From Delphinus delphis (taxonomy: Eukaryota; Chordata; Mammalia; Artiodactyla; Delphinidae), in assembly GCF_949987515.2 (NCBI RefSeq), contig NC_082696.1:37118431-37182430 (forward strand): 64,000 nt of DNA, in the 5' to 3' direction. Shown in pieces: positions 11,101 through 22,479 of this stretch. The notes under the pieces are model-generated. The model made no database searches, had not been told where the DNA came from, and was given only the letters and a program-made list of their open reading frames with translations. Each line of letters opens with the position of its first letter. The first letter of the stretch is position 1. Made by a program: the position numbers and the translations under genes.

Positions 11101-12149
11101 ACTTGTCTGATGGCCCCCTCAGAAGTATGCATAATTAAGTCAGAAATGTTCAACTGGCCTCAATACAGTCAATCAGGAAGAAAAAAATAATGGTTTTGGT
11201 AAAGATGGATATTTCTCACATAGCTGCTAGTTTATTTTTATTAAATATGAGAAGGCATTTTTCTAAAGCTTACAAATAAATTCTCTCCTTCTGAATATTT
11301 AGCATTCATCCACAAAAATAGTAATAAAATAAAAATAGAATTCACTGATGCATGCTAGCAGTTTCTTATTACTTTGGTCCCAGCATGCTCTTTGAGTCTT
11401 TTCAATGGTCTCGTTCACCTGCATTTGTCAGGAACAGTTTTTATAAAGAGGAAACCATTAATTGTACCTAGTACTTGGCCAAAGCTGTTTTTCCTTTAAT
11501 TCCGCCCTCTGCTTCACTAAGGAATCCCCATCTGTTGGATGCACTTAGATACCATGAGAGGCAAAGTTTGCCAGGACTTGCTGTGTATTTTTGGAGTGCT
11601 GTGCTTCCCTGACCGTTCTTCCCCACAACCTAAACCCTGCAGAATACCTGTCTGCAAGCTTCATGAGAGCTTTCACCCATTTGAAAGCTAAATGGTTTCA
11701 CCCAAGTTTAATTTCACAGAAAGGTTCTATGGGTTTCTATAGCATTCTCTGCAAACTCTATGACCCTAATGCATTCTCTAGAGTTGGATACTGTTACTTC
11801 GCCCTAGAGGAAGACAATTCACTACAGAAGATCCAAGAATCCCAAGTAATTGACCTTCAACTCTTAAAAGAGATTCCAAAAACACTGGGTGGACGCCCAC
11901 CCATCCTAAGTTGGAGATCCGCCAGCCCTCATAAACATCATAAATGTGAAGATATGTGCAACCTAAAACAACATTTTAATAACTTAAAAAATAGCTGTTG
12001 ATACTTTTTGAAATTTGAAGAAAAGTCTGCCAGAATAATTTTTAAACTTCTTCCCTTCCGGAGCATACATTCAGTGACACAGATTTAAAAGCCCATTATA
12101 TTTGAATTTCTACTTTTTCTGTTCTTCTTTTCTGATTAGTCAACTAGTA
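11101..12149. other. Unassigned stretch with a 136-codon open frame
   Basis: No repeat is recognised here. The plus-strand frame at 11591-12001 starts MECCASLTVLPHNLNPAEYL and is one of the longest not explained by a retroelement. I see no domain, membrane segment or known family in it, and no splice-site pair that would make it an exon. Chance is the simplest reading. Confidence 0.35.
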
Positions 12150-12545
12150 GACTGGTTATGTCTTTTCCACTCCATCCATTACAATTTGTAATACCCTAAT
12201 TCAGGTTCATAACATCTCACTTAAATCTGTACAATTTAAAATTGCCCCATAAGCCATTCTTCCCACCACTGCCAATTTTAATCATCATAACACATTTATA
12301 TGCTCAAAACCCTTTAAGTCCTTCCCAAGCATAAGAGTGAAGTATAGGTACTTGAGATATGAATATAAGGTTGCAATCTTGATCTGCATAAACTCATCTC
12401 AGCTTATTTTCTACCCTACTTTTCATTCGCACCTCTACACACCCTCTGTCCATCAACTTGTCTGATTTCTACCTTAGGTTTTCCAATGGTGCCTTTGGTC
12501 AAATCCTCCCCTCATCTCAGCCTACTTGAGTTCTACCTCTAAGGT
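12150..12545 (+). repeat. L2 LINE fragment (late ORF2)
   Basis: TATGCTCAAAACCCTTTAAG followed by TTCCCAAGCATAAGAGTGAA, and then the CT-rich block to 12540, matches the end of L2 ORF2 and following sequence on the plus strand. Strongly diverged. Confidence 0.55.
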
Positions 12546-12554
12546 GGTATTTTG

Positions 12555-12690
12555 TTGAAAGGTAAATGGAGACCCACCTTCATCAGAATCACCTGGGATT
12601 TGAGATGCTGGGCTCAGGTATCTTTATTTTAAAGAAATTCCCCAGGTAATTTTTAAGCACAATAAACTCTGAGAACCTGACTTCGAGAAG
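12555..12690 (+). mobile_element. MER5-type DNA transposon fragment
   Basis: CATCAGAATCACCTGGGATT and AAGAAATTCCCCAGGTAATT are the two near-palindromic arms of a MER5A/B-type element. Diverged, ends approximate. Confidence 0.55.
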
Positions 12691-12744
12691 TTCAGGCCTT
12701 TCTTCTTCCAACAAGGTTAATATAATTTTAAAATGAAAAAACAA

Positions 12745-12895
12745 AAACAAAGTGCATTTAAATTCTGACTCTACCACTTAAAAACTGTTGACTTTACAAT
12801 TCATGAATCTTCCTGAGACTAGTTTTCAGGTTTGAAGGGAGATAATAACCCCTGTCTACCTGACATGCTTGTTATGTGGATCAATAAAAAATTTC
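12745..12895 (+). repeat. MIR SINE fragment
   Basis: AAATTCTGACTCTACCACTT, then GGGAGATAATAACCCCTGTC and GCTTGTTATGTGGATCAATA follow the MIR order on the plus strand. Confidence 0.6.
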
Positions 12896-12974
12896 CATGA
12901 GAAAAAAAATTGAAATGTATACAACTCAAGTTTTTCTGTTCCATCCCACCACCCCATCCCCCTTTTGGCACCAC

Positions 12975-13190
12975 TGGTTCAAATCCCTGGGTTCAAAACC
13001 TGGCTCCAACAGAAACCTAGTCACCAAAAATAAAACCTGTCTATGTCTCAGGGTCTCAATCCAAAAAACAAGGACAATAACAATATCTATCGTTAAATGA
13101 GACAGTGTACTTAGCCCTGTGGCAGGTACACAATAAGCTCTCAGCAGTTGTTAAGCTATTATTAAGCTATTCTTATCACTGCTGCTCTTA
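12975..13190 (+). repeat. MIR SINE fragment
   Basis: GGGTTCAAAACCTGGCTCCA, a degenerate splice-like TCAGGGTCTCAATCC block, AACAATATCTATCGTTAAAT and GGCAGGTACACAATAAGCTC match MIR in order on the plus strand. Confidence 0.6.
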
Positions 13191-13530
13191 GAGATCATTA
13201 TTATTGGTAAGCACTGAGTAATGTTTGAATTGATTTCTACCATAAAATGCTTTAGAAAAAAGTAGTTATCATTAGTTGCTAAAATTATATTTATCTATAT
13301 TATTTAAATTATAATGCAATTTATTCAAACTTTTTCTAAGTTAATTCCCTTGAACAAAATTTCAAAGGAGGGACATGATGCTGTAAAAGTTAAAATCATC
13401 AGCATAGTTCCTTTTATTGTGATTATTTAGAATTATATTGGGGGGTATGTTACATAATTATTCCAGAGACATTGATAAAAAGCAAAGGACCATACTTACT
13501 TTACTAGACCTATTGAAATATCGATCTATT
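13191..13530. other. Unassigned AT-rich stretch
   Basis: No gene or repeat recognised. Confidence 0.35.
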
Positions 13531-13541
13531 AAGAATATGTC

Positions 13542-13746
13542 GGGCTTCCCTGGTGGCGCAGTGGTTGAGAGTCCGCCTGCCGATGCAGGGGACACGGGTT
13601 CGTGCCCCGGTCCAGGAAGATCCCACATGCCGCGGAGCGGCTGAGCCTGTGAGCCATGGCCACTGAGCCTGCACGTCCGGAGCCTGTGCTCCGCAATGGG
13701 AGAGGCCACAACAGTGAGAGGCCCGTGTACAGCAAAAAACAAAAAA
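13542..13746 (+). mobile_element. CHR-type tRNA-derived SINE
   Basis: Plus-strand CHR SINE with GGGCTTCCCTGGTGGCGCAG at its head, tRNA-like A and B boxes, a GC-rich body and an A-rich tail. It is flanked by a perfect 11-bp duplication, AAGAATATGTC at 13531 and 13747. Open frames on both strands are SINE translations. Confidence 0.95.
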
Positions 13747-13959
13747 AAGAATATGTCAACTGCTCCTATTCTAGATAGGGAATGAAATTATTCTATGATG
13801 TATTTCAGTATTCTCACAACTTATAAAAAACATAAAATTCTAATATTCTAATGACAACTAACACTTCTCCATAAAGAAATCTAAATGATGCCTGTTGTGG
13901 AGTTAAAAATAAATTAAAAAAAATTAAATTCCTCTTTTTTCTATGTAGCATTTCCATTA

Positions 13960-14456
13960 CCGTGGGAGATGCCACCATCTATTTTGTCCCCAAGGCAAGC
14001 AACTTTCTAAGTTACCTTTGATTCTTCATACTTCTCCCACATATAATTTTAATTTAACAACATCTTTAATAGTTACTTCTTCCTTTCCATCTCTACAAAT
14101 TCTTAATGATCTCTGGCCTGAATCGCTGAAACATACTCCCTATCAGCAGCTCTACTTCTAAACCTTCTCCCCTCTAATTAAGCCAAAAGGACATCACTAA
14201 AACCACATTTTTCTGATTCACTATTGTATTTCATTAAAATTACCCCCCTTAAATCTCTCCACTAGTCAGCTGATAGCCTTCTATCAAATTTGGGTAACAA
14301 ATCTTATCGAAACCTCAGTGCATTTCATCGCATCATTTTTCTCCAGTTCCTTTCTCTTTCCGCAGCCACTCTCTTTGCTCCAAAAAAATATTCTTCATAT
14401 CTTGGTAGTATCTTTCCCTTTCTAATGTTCCCGTCTAGTATTTGCAATTTATTTTA
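13960..14456 (+). repeat. L2 LINE fragment, part 1
   Basis: CT-rich plus-strand sequence resembling L2 ORF2, for example TTACCTTTGATTCTTCATAC near 14013 and ACATCTTTAATAGTTACTTC near 14060. It is interrupted by a CHR SINE and probably continues to the L2 3' end at 15010. Confidence 0.45.
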
Positions 14457-14677
14457 TTTTGATTTTTTTTAATTATTATTTTTTTGCGGTACGCGGGCCT
14501 CTCACTGTTGTGGCCTCTCCCGTTGGGGAGCACAGGCTCCGGACGTGCAGGCTCAGCGGCCATGGTGCACGGGCCCAGCCGCTCCGTGGCATGTGGGATC
14601 TTCCCAGACCGGGTCGCGAACCCGTGTCCCCTGCATCAGCAGGCGGACTCTCAACCACTGCACCACCAGGGAAGCCC
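14457..14677 (-). mobile_element. CHR-type tRNA-derived SINE
   Basis: Minus-strand CHR SINE. The poly-T (tail) side is at 14457-14485 and the tRNA-like head ends at 14677. It is flanked by a 14-bp duplication, TGCAATTTATTTTA at 14443 and TGCAAGTTATTTTA at 14678, with one mismatch. It sits inside an L2. Confidence 0.95.
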
Positions 14678-14691
14678 TGCAAGTTATTTTA

Positions 14692-15012
14692 AATACTCCA
14701 CTTACCCCTACATGGTGTATACGCCATACATTACAAAAAAATGTGAGATACGCATTATTTGTTTTAGAACTGTAAAGTACCTCTAGCCTCCTATGCTAAA
14801 AAGGTAAAGTTGTAGAGAGCAACACAGTAGTACCTTCTGCCTGGATGGGGAGCATGTGAAGGCATATGCAAATACAGAATACCATGAAATCAAACTAGAA
14901 TATAAGCTCCTGAAGGCTGGGGTTTTGTCAGTTTTGTTCACTGCTATAGCTCCAGAACCTAGAAGCTTAGCCTATGGTAGTCACTCAAATATTTGTTGAG
15001 TACACTGAGTGA
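14692..15012 (+). repeat. L2 LINE fragment, part 2 (3' end)
   Basis: AAGCTCCTGAAGGCTGGGGT, GTTCACTGCTATAGCTCCAG and CTCAAATATTTGTTGAGTAC are the L2 3' end on the plus strand. This part is clear from about 14895; the stretch before that is assigned by position. Confidence 0.6.
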
Positions 15013-15199
15013 ATGAATCAACAAGTATCAAGTATATCCCCACAAGATGGATCAATACCTACTCTGCAAAGACTGTATAGAACATATAATAATATTCTCA
15101 GCATGAAATGTAACTATACCTATTTGCCTATGATGCAAGGTCAGCAACTATTTATTCAAATACTTATACATGCCATATATCATTCTCAATATGAAAGTA

Positions 15200-15560
15200 A
15201 TTATCTTAGTCTGCTTGGGCTGCTCTAACAGAATACCATAGAGACTGAGTAGCTTATACCCAACAGAAATTTATTTCTCACAGTTCTGGAGGGTGGGAAG
15301 TCCAAGATTGAAGGCTCTGGGAGGTTCAGTATCTACTAAAGTTCTGCTTTCTGGTTCATAGACAGCTGATTTTTTGCTGTGTCTTCAAATGGTGCAAGGG
15401 GCCAAAGAGTTCTCTGGGGTCTCTTTTATAAGGGCACTAATTCCATTCATAAGGGTTCTGCCTTCATGACCTATTTCCCAAAGTCCCCACCTCCAAATAC
15501 ATTAGGGGTTCAATTTCAACATGTGAATTTTGGAGAGATACGAAATTAGCAGTTATCAAG
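15200..15560 (-). mobile_element. MLT1-type LTR (ERVL-MaLR), minus strand
   Basis: TTAGTCTGCTTGGGCTGCTC, ATTTATTTCTCACAGTTCTG and GTCTCTTTTATAAGGGCACT are the reversed landmarks of a MaLR MLT1 LTR. It is about 360 bp and probably solo. Confidence 0.85.
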
Positions 15561-16384
15561 GGAATAATCAAATGAAAAAAAAATCACTGATATCTCTTTG
15601 CCTAGACATGGAATGAGGAAAATTTTAAAGTTTGAGAGAGGGATTTAATTCTACATTACTGTGAGTCATATGCCAAGTATGAGTTGTGACCAAGATATTT
15701 ATCTTTCAAAGTCAGGTAGTATTAGAGACATCAACAAGCATCATACTTCTATCAACCTTTTTTTTTTGAACCTTAGAATGCAACATTATGTGTTTGCTAC
15801 TGCATCAGGTGAATGTGTGGGTTTTAATGTTGTTAGTAACTTATTAGAAATAAACAAATTGTAGATATAGCAGTCGTTAACCATAAATAAAGCATACACT
15901 ATTTGTTAAATAAAAATAGAGAAGATTGTTCCAAAAAATATAAAAATGCAAAACCCAACAAATGACACAAGATTTCTGTCTTCAGTTGCCTATGACTCGA
16001 ATGGGATCTGAGTGGTCGTTCTGTGGGAACAGAGGACAGTGTTGACTACAAAAGAACAAACTAATCATACTGAGAGTATCAGCAAAATGGGGGTACCCTC
16101 AAATTTTAAGCATTGAAATAATTTTAATGAGACGATCAGACTTCTTTCCATTTCTTTGTATCTATTTTATGTTTTAGTATTTTAAAATTTTTAATTATAT
16201 ACCAAAGAAGTGTTATAAATTGTGTTTAATGGTCATTCTTATTCTGGCCCTCTGGAGAGAGGATGGAGAAATCCAAACTGATGTTCAGAAAGTCCAAGCC
16301 CATATTTTCACTCTTTGTCCTGATGCTGTCAAAGCCATGGACAGAGAGAGATTCTCTGATCAATTTAGCACCATGTTTTGGGGC
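15561..16384. other. Unassigned stretch, no gene seen
   Basis: AT-rich, with a 67-codon frame at 15661-15864 that resembles nothing known. No repeat family recognised. Confidence 0.4.
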
Positions 16385-16876
16385 TGTGATGGTTAATTTC
16401 ACGTGTCAAGTTGACTAAGCCACTAGGTACCGAGACATTTGGTCAAACATCATTCTGAGTGTTTCTGTGAGAATGTTTCTGGATGAAAGTAACATCTGGA
16501 CCAGTAGAGCAAGTAAAGCAGATTGCCCTCCTTAATGTGACTGGGCATCATCCAATCAATTGATCTGAACTGAAGAAAAAGGCTGAATTAGAGGAAACTC
16601 CTCCTGCCTGACTGTTGAGCTGGGACATTGATCTTTTCAGATTTGGACATGGATTGAAACATTGGCTATTCCTGGGTCTCAAGCCTGCTGGCATTTGGAT
16701 TGGAACATACACCATAAGCCCCCGTGGTTCTCAGACCTCTGGTCTCAAAATGAAACTACATATCAGCTCTCCTGGGTCTCCAGCTTGCCAACTGCAGATA
16801 TTGGGACTTCAGTCTCCATAATTGCATAAGCCAATTAGTTATAATAACTATCCTTTTAGATATATTGACAAATAGC

Positions 16877-16911
<35 letters not shown>

Positions 16912-16968
16912 CATAAATATATATGTTTTCTATTGGTTCTGTTTCTCTGGAGAACCCTGACTAATACA
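16385..16968 (+). mobile_element. MLT2-type ERVL LTR
   Basis: Complete-looking LTR from TGTGATGGTTAATTTCACGT to the typical end CTGGAGAACCCTGACTAATA then CA. AAAGCAGATTGCCCTCCTTA and GTGACTGGGCATCATCCAAT lie inside. The flanks GGGGC and GGAGC fit a decayed 5-bp duplication, as expected for ERVL. An A/C dinucleotide run has grown inside the 3' part. Probably a solo LTR. Confidence 0.85.
16880..16909 (+). repeat. (CA)n microsatellite
   Basis: About 15 uninterrupted AC units inside the MLT2 LTR. Confidence 0.98.
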
Positions 16969-17254
16969 GGAGCATTTATATTAAGAGGTCATGTTATATT
17001 TTTGGACACTATAATATTGTTAAAGGAAGCCAAGAAAAAGTGAAGAAATTGATTGAGAAAGTATGTTTATAAAATTCCCTTAGCAGAATTATAGAACTAT
17101 AAAACCTGGAGAGGACATAACCAAGTCATTTTACAGATGACCTCATTCAGCCCAATTTCTTCATATAATTTTCCAAAGTTTCTGTGCAGAGTAATGAATC
17201 ATTATAATAAAGCAAAAATAAAGAGGAAATCTACACATTAAAGATATGGCTCTT

Positions 17255-17464
17255 GGGCTTCCCTGGTGGCGCAGTGGTTGAGAGTCCGCCTGCCGATGTA
17301 GGGGACAGAGGTTCGTGCCCCGGTCCGGGAAGATCCCACATGCCGCGGAGCGGCTGGGCCCGTGAGCCATGGCCGCTGAGCCTGCGCGTCCGGAGCCTGT
17401 GCTCCGCAGAGGGAGAGGCCACAGCAGTGAGAGGCCCGCGTACCACAAAAAAAAAAAAAAAAAA
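17255..17464 (+). mobile_element. CHR-type tRNA-derived SINE, young copy
   Basis: Plus-strand CHR SINE with an intact head, a GC-rich body and an almost pure A tail. It is flanked by a perfect 15-bp duplication, AAAGATATGGCTCTT at 17240 and 17465. The long pure tail and perfect duplication suggest a relatively recent insertion. Confidence 0.97.
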
Positions 17465-17589
17465 AAAGATATGGCTCTTGAAATATTAGGCAATATAAGT
17501 GTTATGCCCAGAACATAATATCTAGGTCTTTGTAGGCATGGTTAGGTTCTTAGGCTCTGAGTATACTAGGAAACATCTCAGACTTTAGA

Positions 17590-17800
17590 CTTAACAAGCG
17601 TAGACTTCAGCTGTTTCTCTGATGCATAGAAATTGCCTAACCTTAGGCAACTTACTTTACCTCTTCTGACCTTCATTCCCTTATTTATAAAGTGGGGAAA
17701 TAACATATACTTTTTAGGTGTGTAGTGAGGATTAAATGAGACACTACACAAAACTCTCACTGTGTGCATATAAAGGTCACATAAAACATGGTCCCTACTG
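17590..17800 (+). repeat. MIR SINE fragment
   Basis: GGCAACTTACTTTACCTCTT, ATTTATAAAGTGGGGAAATA and GTAGTGAGGATTAAATGAGA match MIR in order. Confidence 0.75.
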
Positions 17801-18029
17801 CTGTTATACAACTATATTTTAGAGCCATTATGTATGTGTGAAGAATACTGGGCTCCAGGTAGAACGTACAGGTGCTGTTTGCTGGGGGTGGAGTGTTCAC
17901 AGTGGGGTGAGGTTTGGAGACTTAACTTCTCACCAGTCTCTACCAGTGCCTGACATTTCATTATGATTCATTACTTTAATTATTTGTAGTAATGGAATTC
18001 TTTTCAACTATCACTCAGTTTCATATTTG

Positions 18030-18190
18030 AGATTTCAGCCATGCTCTTGGTATTATTTTTGTCTTAATTTTGTAAGAGAACTGTAGCTTTAGAGAGGAAA
18101 ATGACTTGTCCATATCATAAACCTAGCGAGTGTTATAGACAAGATTAGAAACCAGATCTTCTGTTTTTAATGCTTCCCGTTACCCACAGT
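18030..18190 (-). repeat. MIR SINE fragment
   Basis: TTAGAGAGGAAAATGACTTG, then ATAAACCTAGCGAGTGTTAT and AGATTAGAAACCAGATCTTC are the reversed MIR core. Confidence 0.6.
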
Positions 18191-19105
18191 CTTGTTCATA
18201 TATAAATATAATTTAAGGGAGATTTTATGAGATATTTCCATAAAGAAATAAAACATAGTCTATGAGTGACATAAAAAATTATTCCCAACAATTGACAGTT
18301 ACATTCACTGTATTGGATCATTTTGGTAAGAATAATGCTAATAAGTACCTGTGTAGTGCTTTATAAGATAATTTATAGGTATGTTAATGTTACACACCTT
18401 AAGTTTTTCCTATTGCTCAAGTGAGTCAAACTAAACATGGATTTCATTACTTTTAGCCCCAACAATTGCTCTATTTAGTCACAGCTGTTTCCAAATTCAG
18501 GGTTTTATTTACTTATTGAAAATCTGACAGGGAGCAAAATTCAAAAGAAAAAGGACACAAATCAAACTTTTTATAGAAGGAGGACATAACAAAAGACTAG
18601 GAGCTTAGTGTCCTAGCTAAGTGACTAACCATAGATCAGAGAACCTATTCTTCATATGATAAGTAAGACCTCTAGGCTTTCATTTAATTATTTTAAAACT
18701 CTGCTAGGTTTCTGACATTTCTGTCAAATGTAACGTCTTTTAAATTGTTCTGCCCTTCAAAAATCAACAGAAGGAAGAATTGTATTCTCTTCTGTAATAA
18801 ATATACTTTTTCTGTGTGATTGGGGCAAAGCCATGAAATAACCAACTACAGTGAGCATGCTTTGACGGCTCTTCTAATGGTTACTGCTACAATAAAACAC
18901 AGTCCTAAACTCTTCTGCTCAGGACAAGAGAAGTCTTTCTCACTATGCCTTCTGCTGGAAAACTTCTCACCTGATCTTTGTAGGACTGAAAATTCAATCT
19001 CTGCTTTGCTTATGATTTCAAAGCCTTAAGAGTCATTTCTGGTCAATTTATTCTTCTGTGTCTATAGCTAAGAAGCAATGGAGGAAACAAAAAGCATCAC
19101 AAAGG
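18191..19105. other. Unassigned stretch, no gene seen
   Basis: AT-rich. A 69-codon frame at 18820-19029 has no recognisable similarity. Confidence 0.4.
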
Positions 19106-19107
19106 GC

Positions 19108-19235
19108 ATTCATTTCTTAATTTAGCAAATATTTATCAAGTGCCTACTATGTACACAGCGTTAGAATAGGTACTAGATACTGTAGTAAAGCAAAGTATAG
19201 GGGCCTCACAAAGATTACAGTCTGTGTGAACTATT
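19108..19235 (-). repeat. L2 3'-end fragment
   Basis: AGCAAATATTTATCAAGTGC, CTACTATGTACACAGCG and AGATTACAGTCTGTGTGAAC are the reversed L2 3' end. Confidence 0.65.
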
Positions 19236-20004
19236 ATTCTAAGAATTCAGTTGCCCTTAAGGAAGTCGAATTATTTTAAGAGTAATAAGAAATTTCAAAT
19301 ATATCAAAATGTACCTTCCAGTTTTTAAAGCGTTTCAATACAGGAAAAATAAATAAATAAATAATAGTGATATTAGAAAAGGAGACATAAATTCCCTTCA
19401 TATAACACACACTGCCCTGAGTTCTGCCTACATAGAAGTACACTATAAGGTTCATAGAAGGTCAATGAACTTGATGGATCAGTTGAATTGGTGGTCTGGC
19501 ATCAAGGAACCAGATAGATCACTTTTTACCTGGAGATTCTAGTTTCATAGAAACAACCACAAGTGCTGGATTGCTAAACAGAGATTAGTAATCTACAGAA
19601 TCTGTTAAATCTTCTCACTGACGTAGGGAGGTGGAAGGAGAGCAGGGTCGAGAACATGGCGGTTGGGAGACTTGAAAGATCACAAGTTCAAGTTTTGACT
19701 ATATTCTGTGCAGCACCAGAAGTAATTTATAAATGGACTCAGTCCTTTCACATTTTTTCCTGCTCTTTGAGCTTCCTCTGGGACCACTGAGTCGAAACTA
19801 AGAACTCTGAATCCTAGAAGACAACTTGAAAAAATTATATTTAACCTTAGACTCCATAGTCACTGGGGGACGTATTACCTGATGGAGAGTTCCCTCTCTG
19901 TGTTCTGACTCTTGGATTTGAAGAGGCAAGAAAGCAGAAGTGATTTCAGAATGGGTTCAGAGTCTATTGCTCTGCAGAGGTATATGCTCCCAATTGTTAA
20001 AGGG
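19236..20004. other. Unassigned stretch, no gene seen
   Basis: No gene or repeat family recognised. Confidence 0.35.
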
Positions 20005-20100
20005 CTCCTCATTCACTGAACAAATATTTCTTGAGTAGGTACTCTGTGTCAGGCCCTGGTGAACAAGACAGGCAGAGTCCTGGACTTTAAAAGGTCACAT
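20005..20100 (-). repeat. L2 3'-end fragment
   Basis: CACTGAACAAATATTTCTTG, then GTACTCTGTGTCAGGCCCTG and GAACAAGACAGGCAGAGTCC are the reversed L2 end. Confidence 0.6.
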
Positions 20101-21945
20101 CATGCCAAATTGCCATTGACAGATTAAGAAAACAAATGGCCAAAAGGACAGAATGATTTACAGAGACCTGCTAACCCCTTTTGCTCACACATATAAACAT
20201 CACATCATCAGCCAACAGGTATGTTTGTGACAAGAATAATCTTCAGAACATCAACCCTCATTGCAGTCTGCATCTCAGTTGGAGCTTTCACTGATACTAC
20301 TCAGTAACCATTCATGTTTGCATTGTTTTATCCTGGATAGCAAGGCTGTAATCGCTCACTGTATTTACTGACATCTACACCTGTGCACAGCACAACACTG
20401 TGTTACCGCAATATAGCTATTCATCTCATGGAAACCAGGGCCAGAAAGTGAAAATTTCCTTCGAATATATCAACTATGAAGAATTTTCCATCACAATACC
20501 CAACAGTACCAGAAGTTTGACTTTTTAACATATTTTTCAGGTGCATCTATGTTTCTCTTTTTACTAGTTCCCTATAGCTCTTGCAGTGGCCTTGTACCAC
20601 ATACCCTGTTTTCCTACAGTCTACAATATTAGACCCAGGATTGGACTGGCCCCTTCCTTAATCCATAGACTTTAATTCTGGATTTGCAGCTCTCATGCTT
20701 TCTTCTACTCCCTCATTCCCATGGATATGGCCTTTCCCAACAGTTCACAGATGGGCTCTGAGATAGAGAAGCACATCACCATTTTCTGGGGAAGGTAAAA
20801 TGAAAAGCTCCTTTGGTGACTCTAATACGTATATTCACCTTCCCTGCGAATTACAGTACTGGGCCTTTCCTAATCCATTCTGTAGTGAATATTTCTGAAA
20901 GTTCTGTTCTTAGAGTTCTGTTCATTTAACCTCGGGATTGGGCTAGAAAATATGAAGCAGGTTTCTGTCTGTATTAGAAAATTTTCATCGGCAGGTGGTA
21001 TTTCTCCCATTGGAAAAGACAGAAGCCAAATCTAGTGTTCAGACAGCATCTTAAAAAATAAAAGTCAATCTTCTTCTGGTTAGCACTTCCCAGACAGAAT
21101 AATGTTCTGACTTTCTTCATAGCTGATCTTCAGCCTGTTTGGTTCAGCCTGTCTAATTGTTAGAATATTGAAATACTTCCAAATCTGATGGTAAATGGCA
21201 CTGTCCCACGCTCCCTGAGTGCTGTGCCACTGCCCTGGCTCCCCTCTAAGATGTCCTCTCCCCATCCTCCTGAAGATCCAGCAACTACAGTCTCACTCTT
21301 AGCACAACATAGGGCTATGGTTGGCATCAGTTCTGACTGGTTTGTGCTCAGGCAGTATCCATATTTACGTTTTTGAATGTGAACTCTGTTTATCTCAAGT
21401 TAGAAAAATTCATTAAAATCCTCTGCTTCCGTCTTAGGTGAGAATAAGCTAATGAAAGATAATCCCCCACCCATTCCCCTCTGAGGTTTTGTTATGAGAG
21501 CTCTTGAGGGAAATCACGAGAGCAAAAAACTTTGCAATGATGGTAAAGACAAGCATTTCACATTTTCAGACACTTGGGATATCTACCAGGTAGACTGAAG
21601 TTGGTCTTACATCCATCCTGTCAGGCTGACACTGTCAACAAAACCTAAGCCTCCAAATATCTTCAGGGGGCAAAAGATGGGGACCCACATGTAGCTCGCA
21701 CACAGTCCAGGAATAATCAGTACCATGAGCTCTTCTGTAAGCAAAATCCACCTATGGGAGTTTTCTACTCTGAGGCCAAAAGTTCAGCTCCAACAGAATC
21801 TAGACCCAGAAACGCACAGGGAAGGAAAATGAATACATTGTTTGGCAATTAATGTCAGGTCGATTTTTACCCCCTTTCTCCGACATGCCAATAAGGTTCA
21901 CTGGTACAAAAACACTTAATTCATTTGAATCATAATTGTTTCAAA
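20101..21945. other. Unassigned stretch, no gene seen
   Basis: About 1.8 kb of ordinary intergenic-looking sequence. Short frames at 21080-21376 on both strands have no recognisable similarity. Confidence 0.4.
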
Positions 21946-21947
21946 CC

Positions 21948-22042
21948 CATAAAGAGAAAGGGAGAGAGAGAAAGGAAGGGAGGGAGGTAGAGAGGGATAG
22001 AGGGAAGAGGGAGAGAGAAAGATGGAAGAAAGAAATAGGATT
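21948..22042 (+). repeat. Purine-rich (GA)n-like low-complexity tract
   Basis: About 90 bases almost entirely of A and G, with GAGAGAGAAAGGAAGGGAGG as its core. Confidence 0.95.
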
Positions 22043-22479
22043 TAATGGATTTGACCTTTTGCCAAAGGGGGAAAATTCTATAACTTAGCCTTTCTTAACA
22101 CTGACTTGTGAGGTGGCCTCTTTCCTCAGGGCTTTATTAGATTCCAGGGAATAAGCAAATTAATCCATGCTAATACTGTAATGTCCCTCTACAGAAACAA
22201 CATATTTGCATTTGAATTAATGTATTTAGTAATATTTAGTAAGCACCCATTAAGCACTTAGCACTATGCTTAACAAAGAAGAAACCAAATGAATATAAAA
22301 CACAAAATAACAACAGCATTGCTGCAGGGAAGTTCTTTTGCTTAAAAGTCCCACAAATAGGGAGAACTTTTTAAATGTAAAGAAAGGAAGCTCTTTGTAT
22401 TGATATACAATACAATTGGAAAAAGTAGTGGGGAAAAGTAGTGGGGAAGGTGGGTGAGAGAGATTTATTTATGGTTGAC
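22043..22479. other. Unassigned stretch, no gene seen
   Basis: AT-rich DNA between the purine tract and a probable DNA transposon. It contains a short direct repeat of GGGGAAAAGTAGT near 22421-22446. Confidence 0.4.

Noticed and set aside
17255..17330. tRNA-like A and B boxes at SINE heads, possible tRNA gene
   Set aside because: The tRNA fold is degenerate and is attached to a SINE body and tail. It is a tRNA-derived SINE head.
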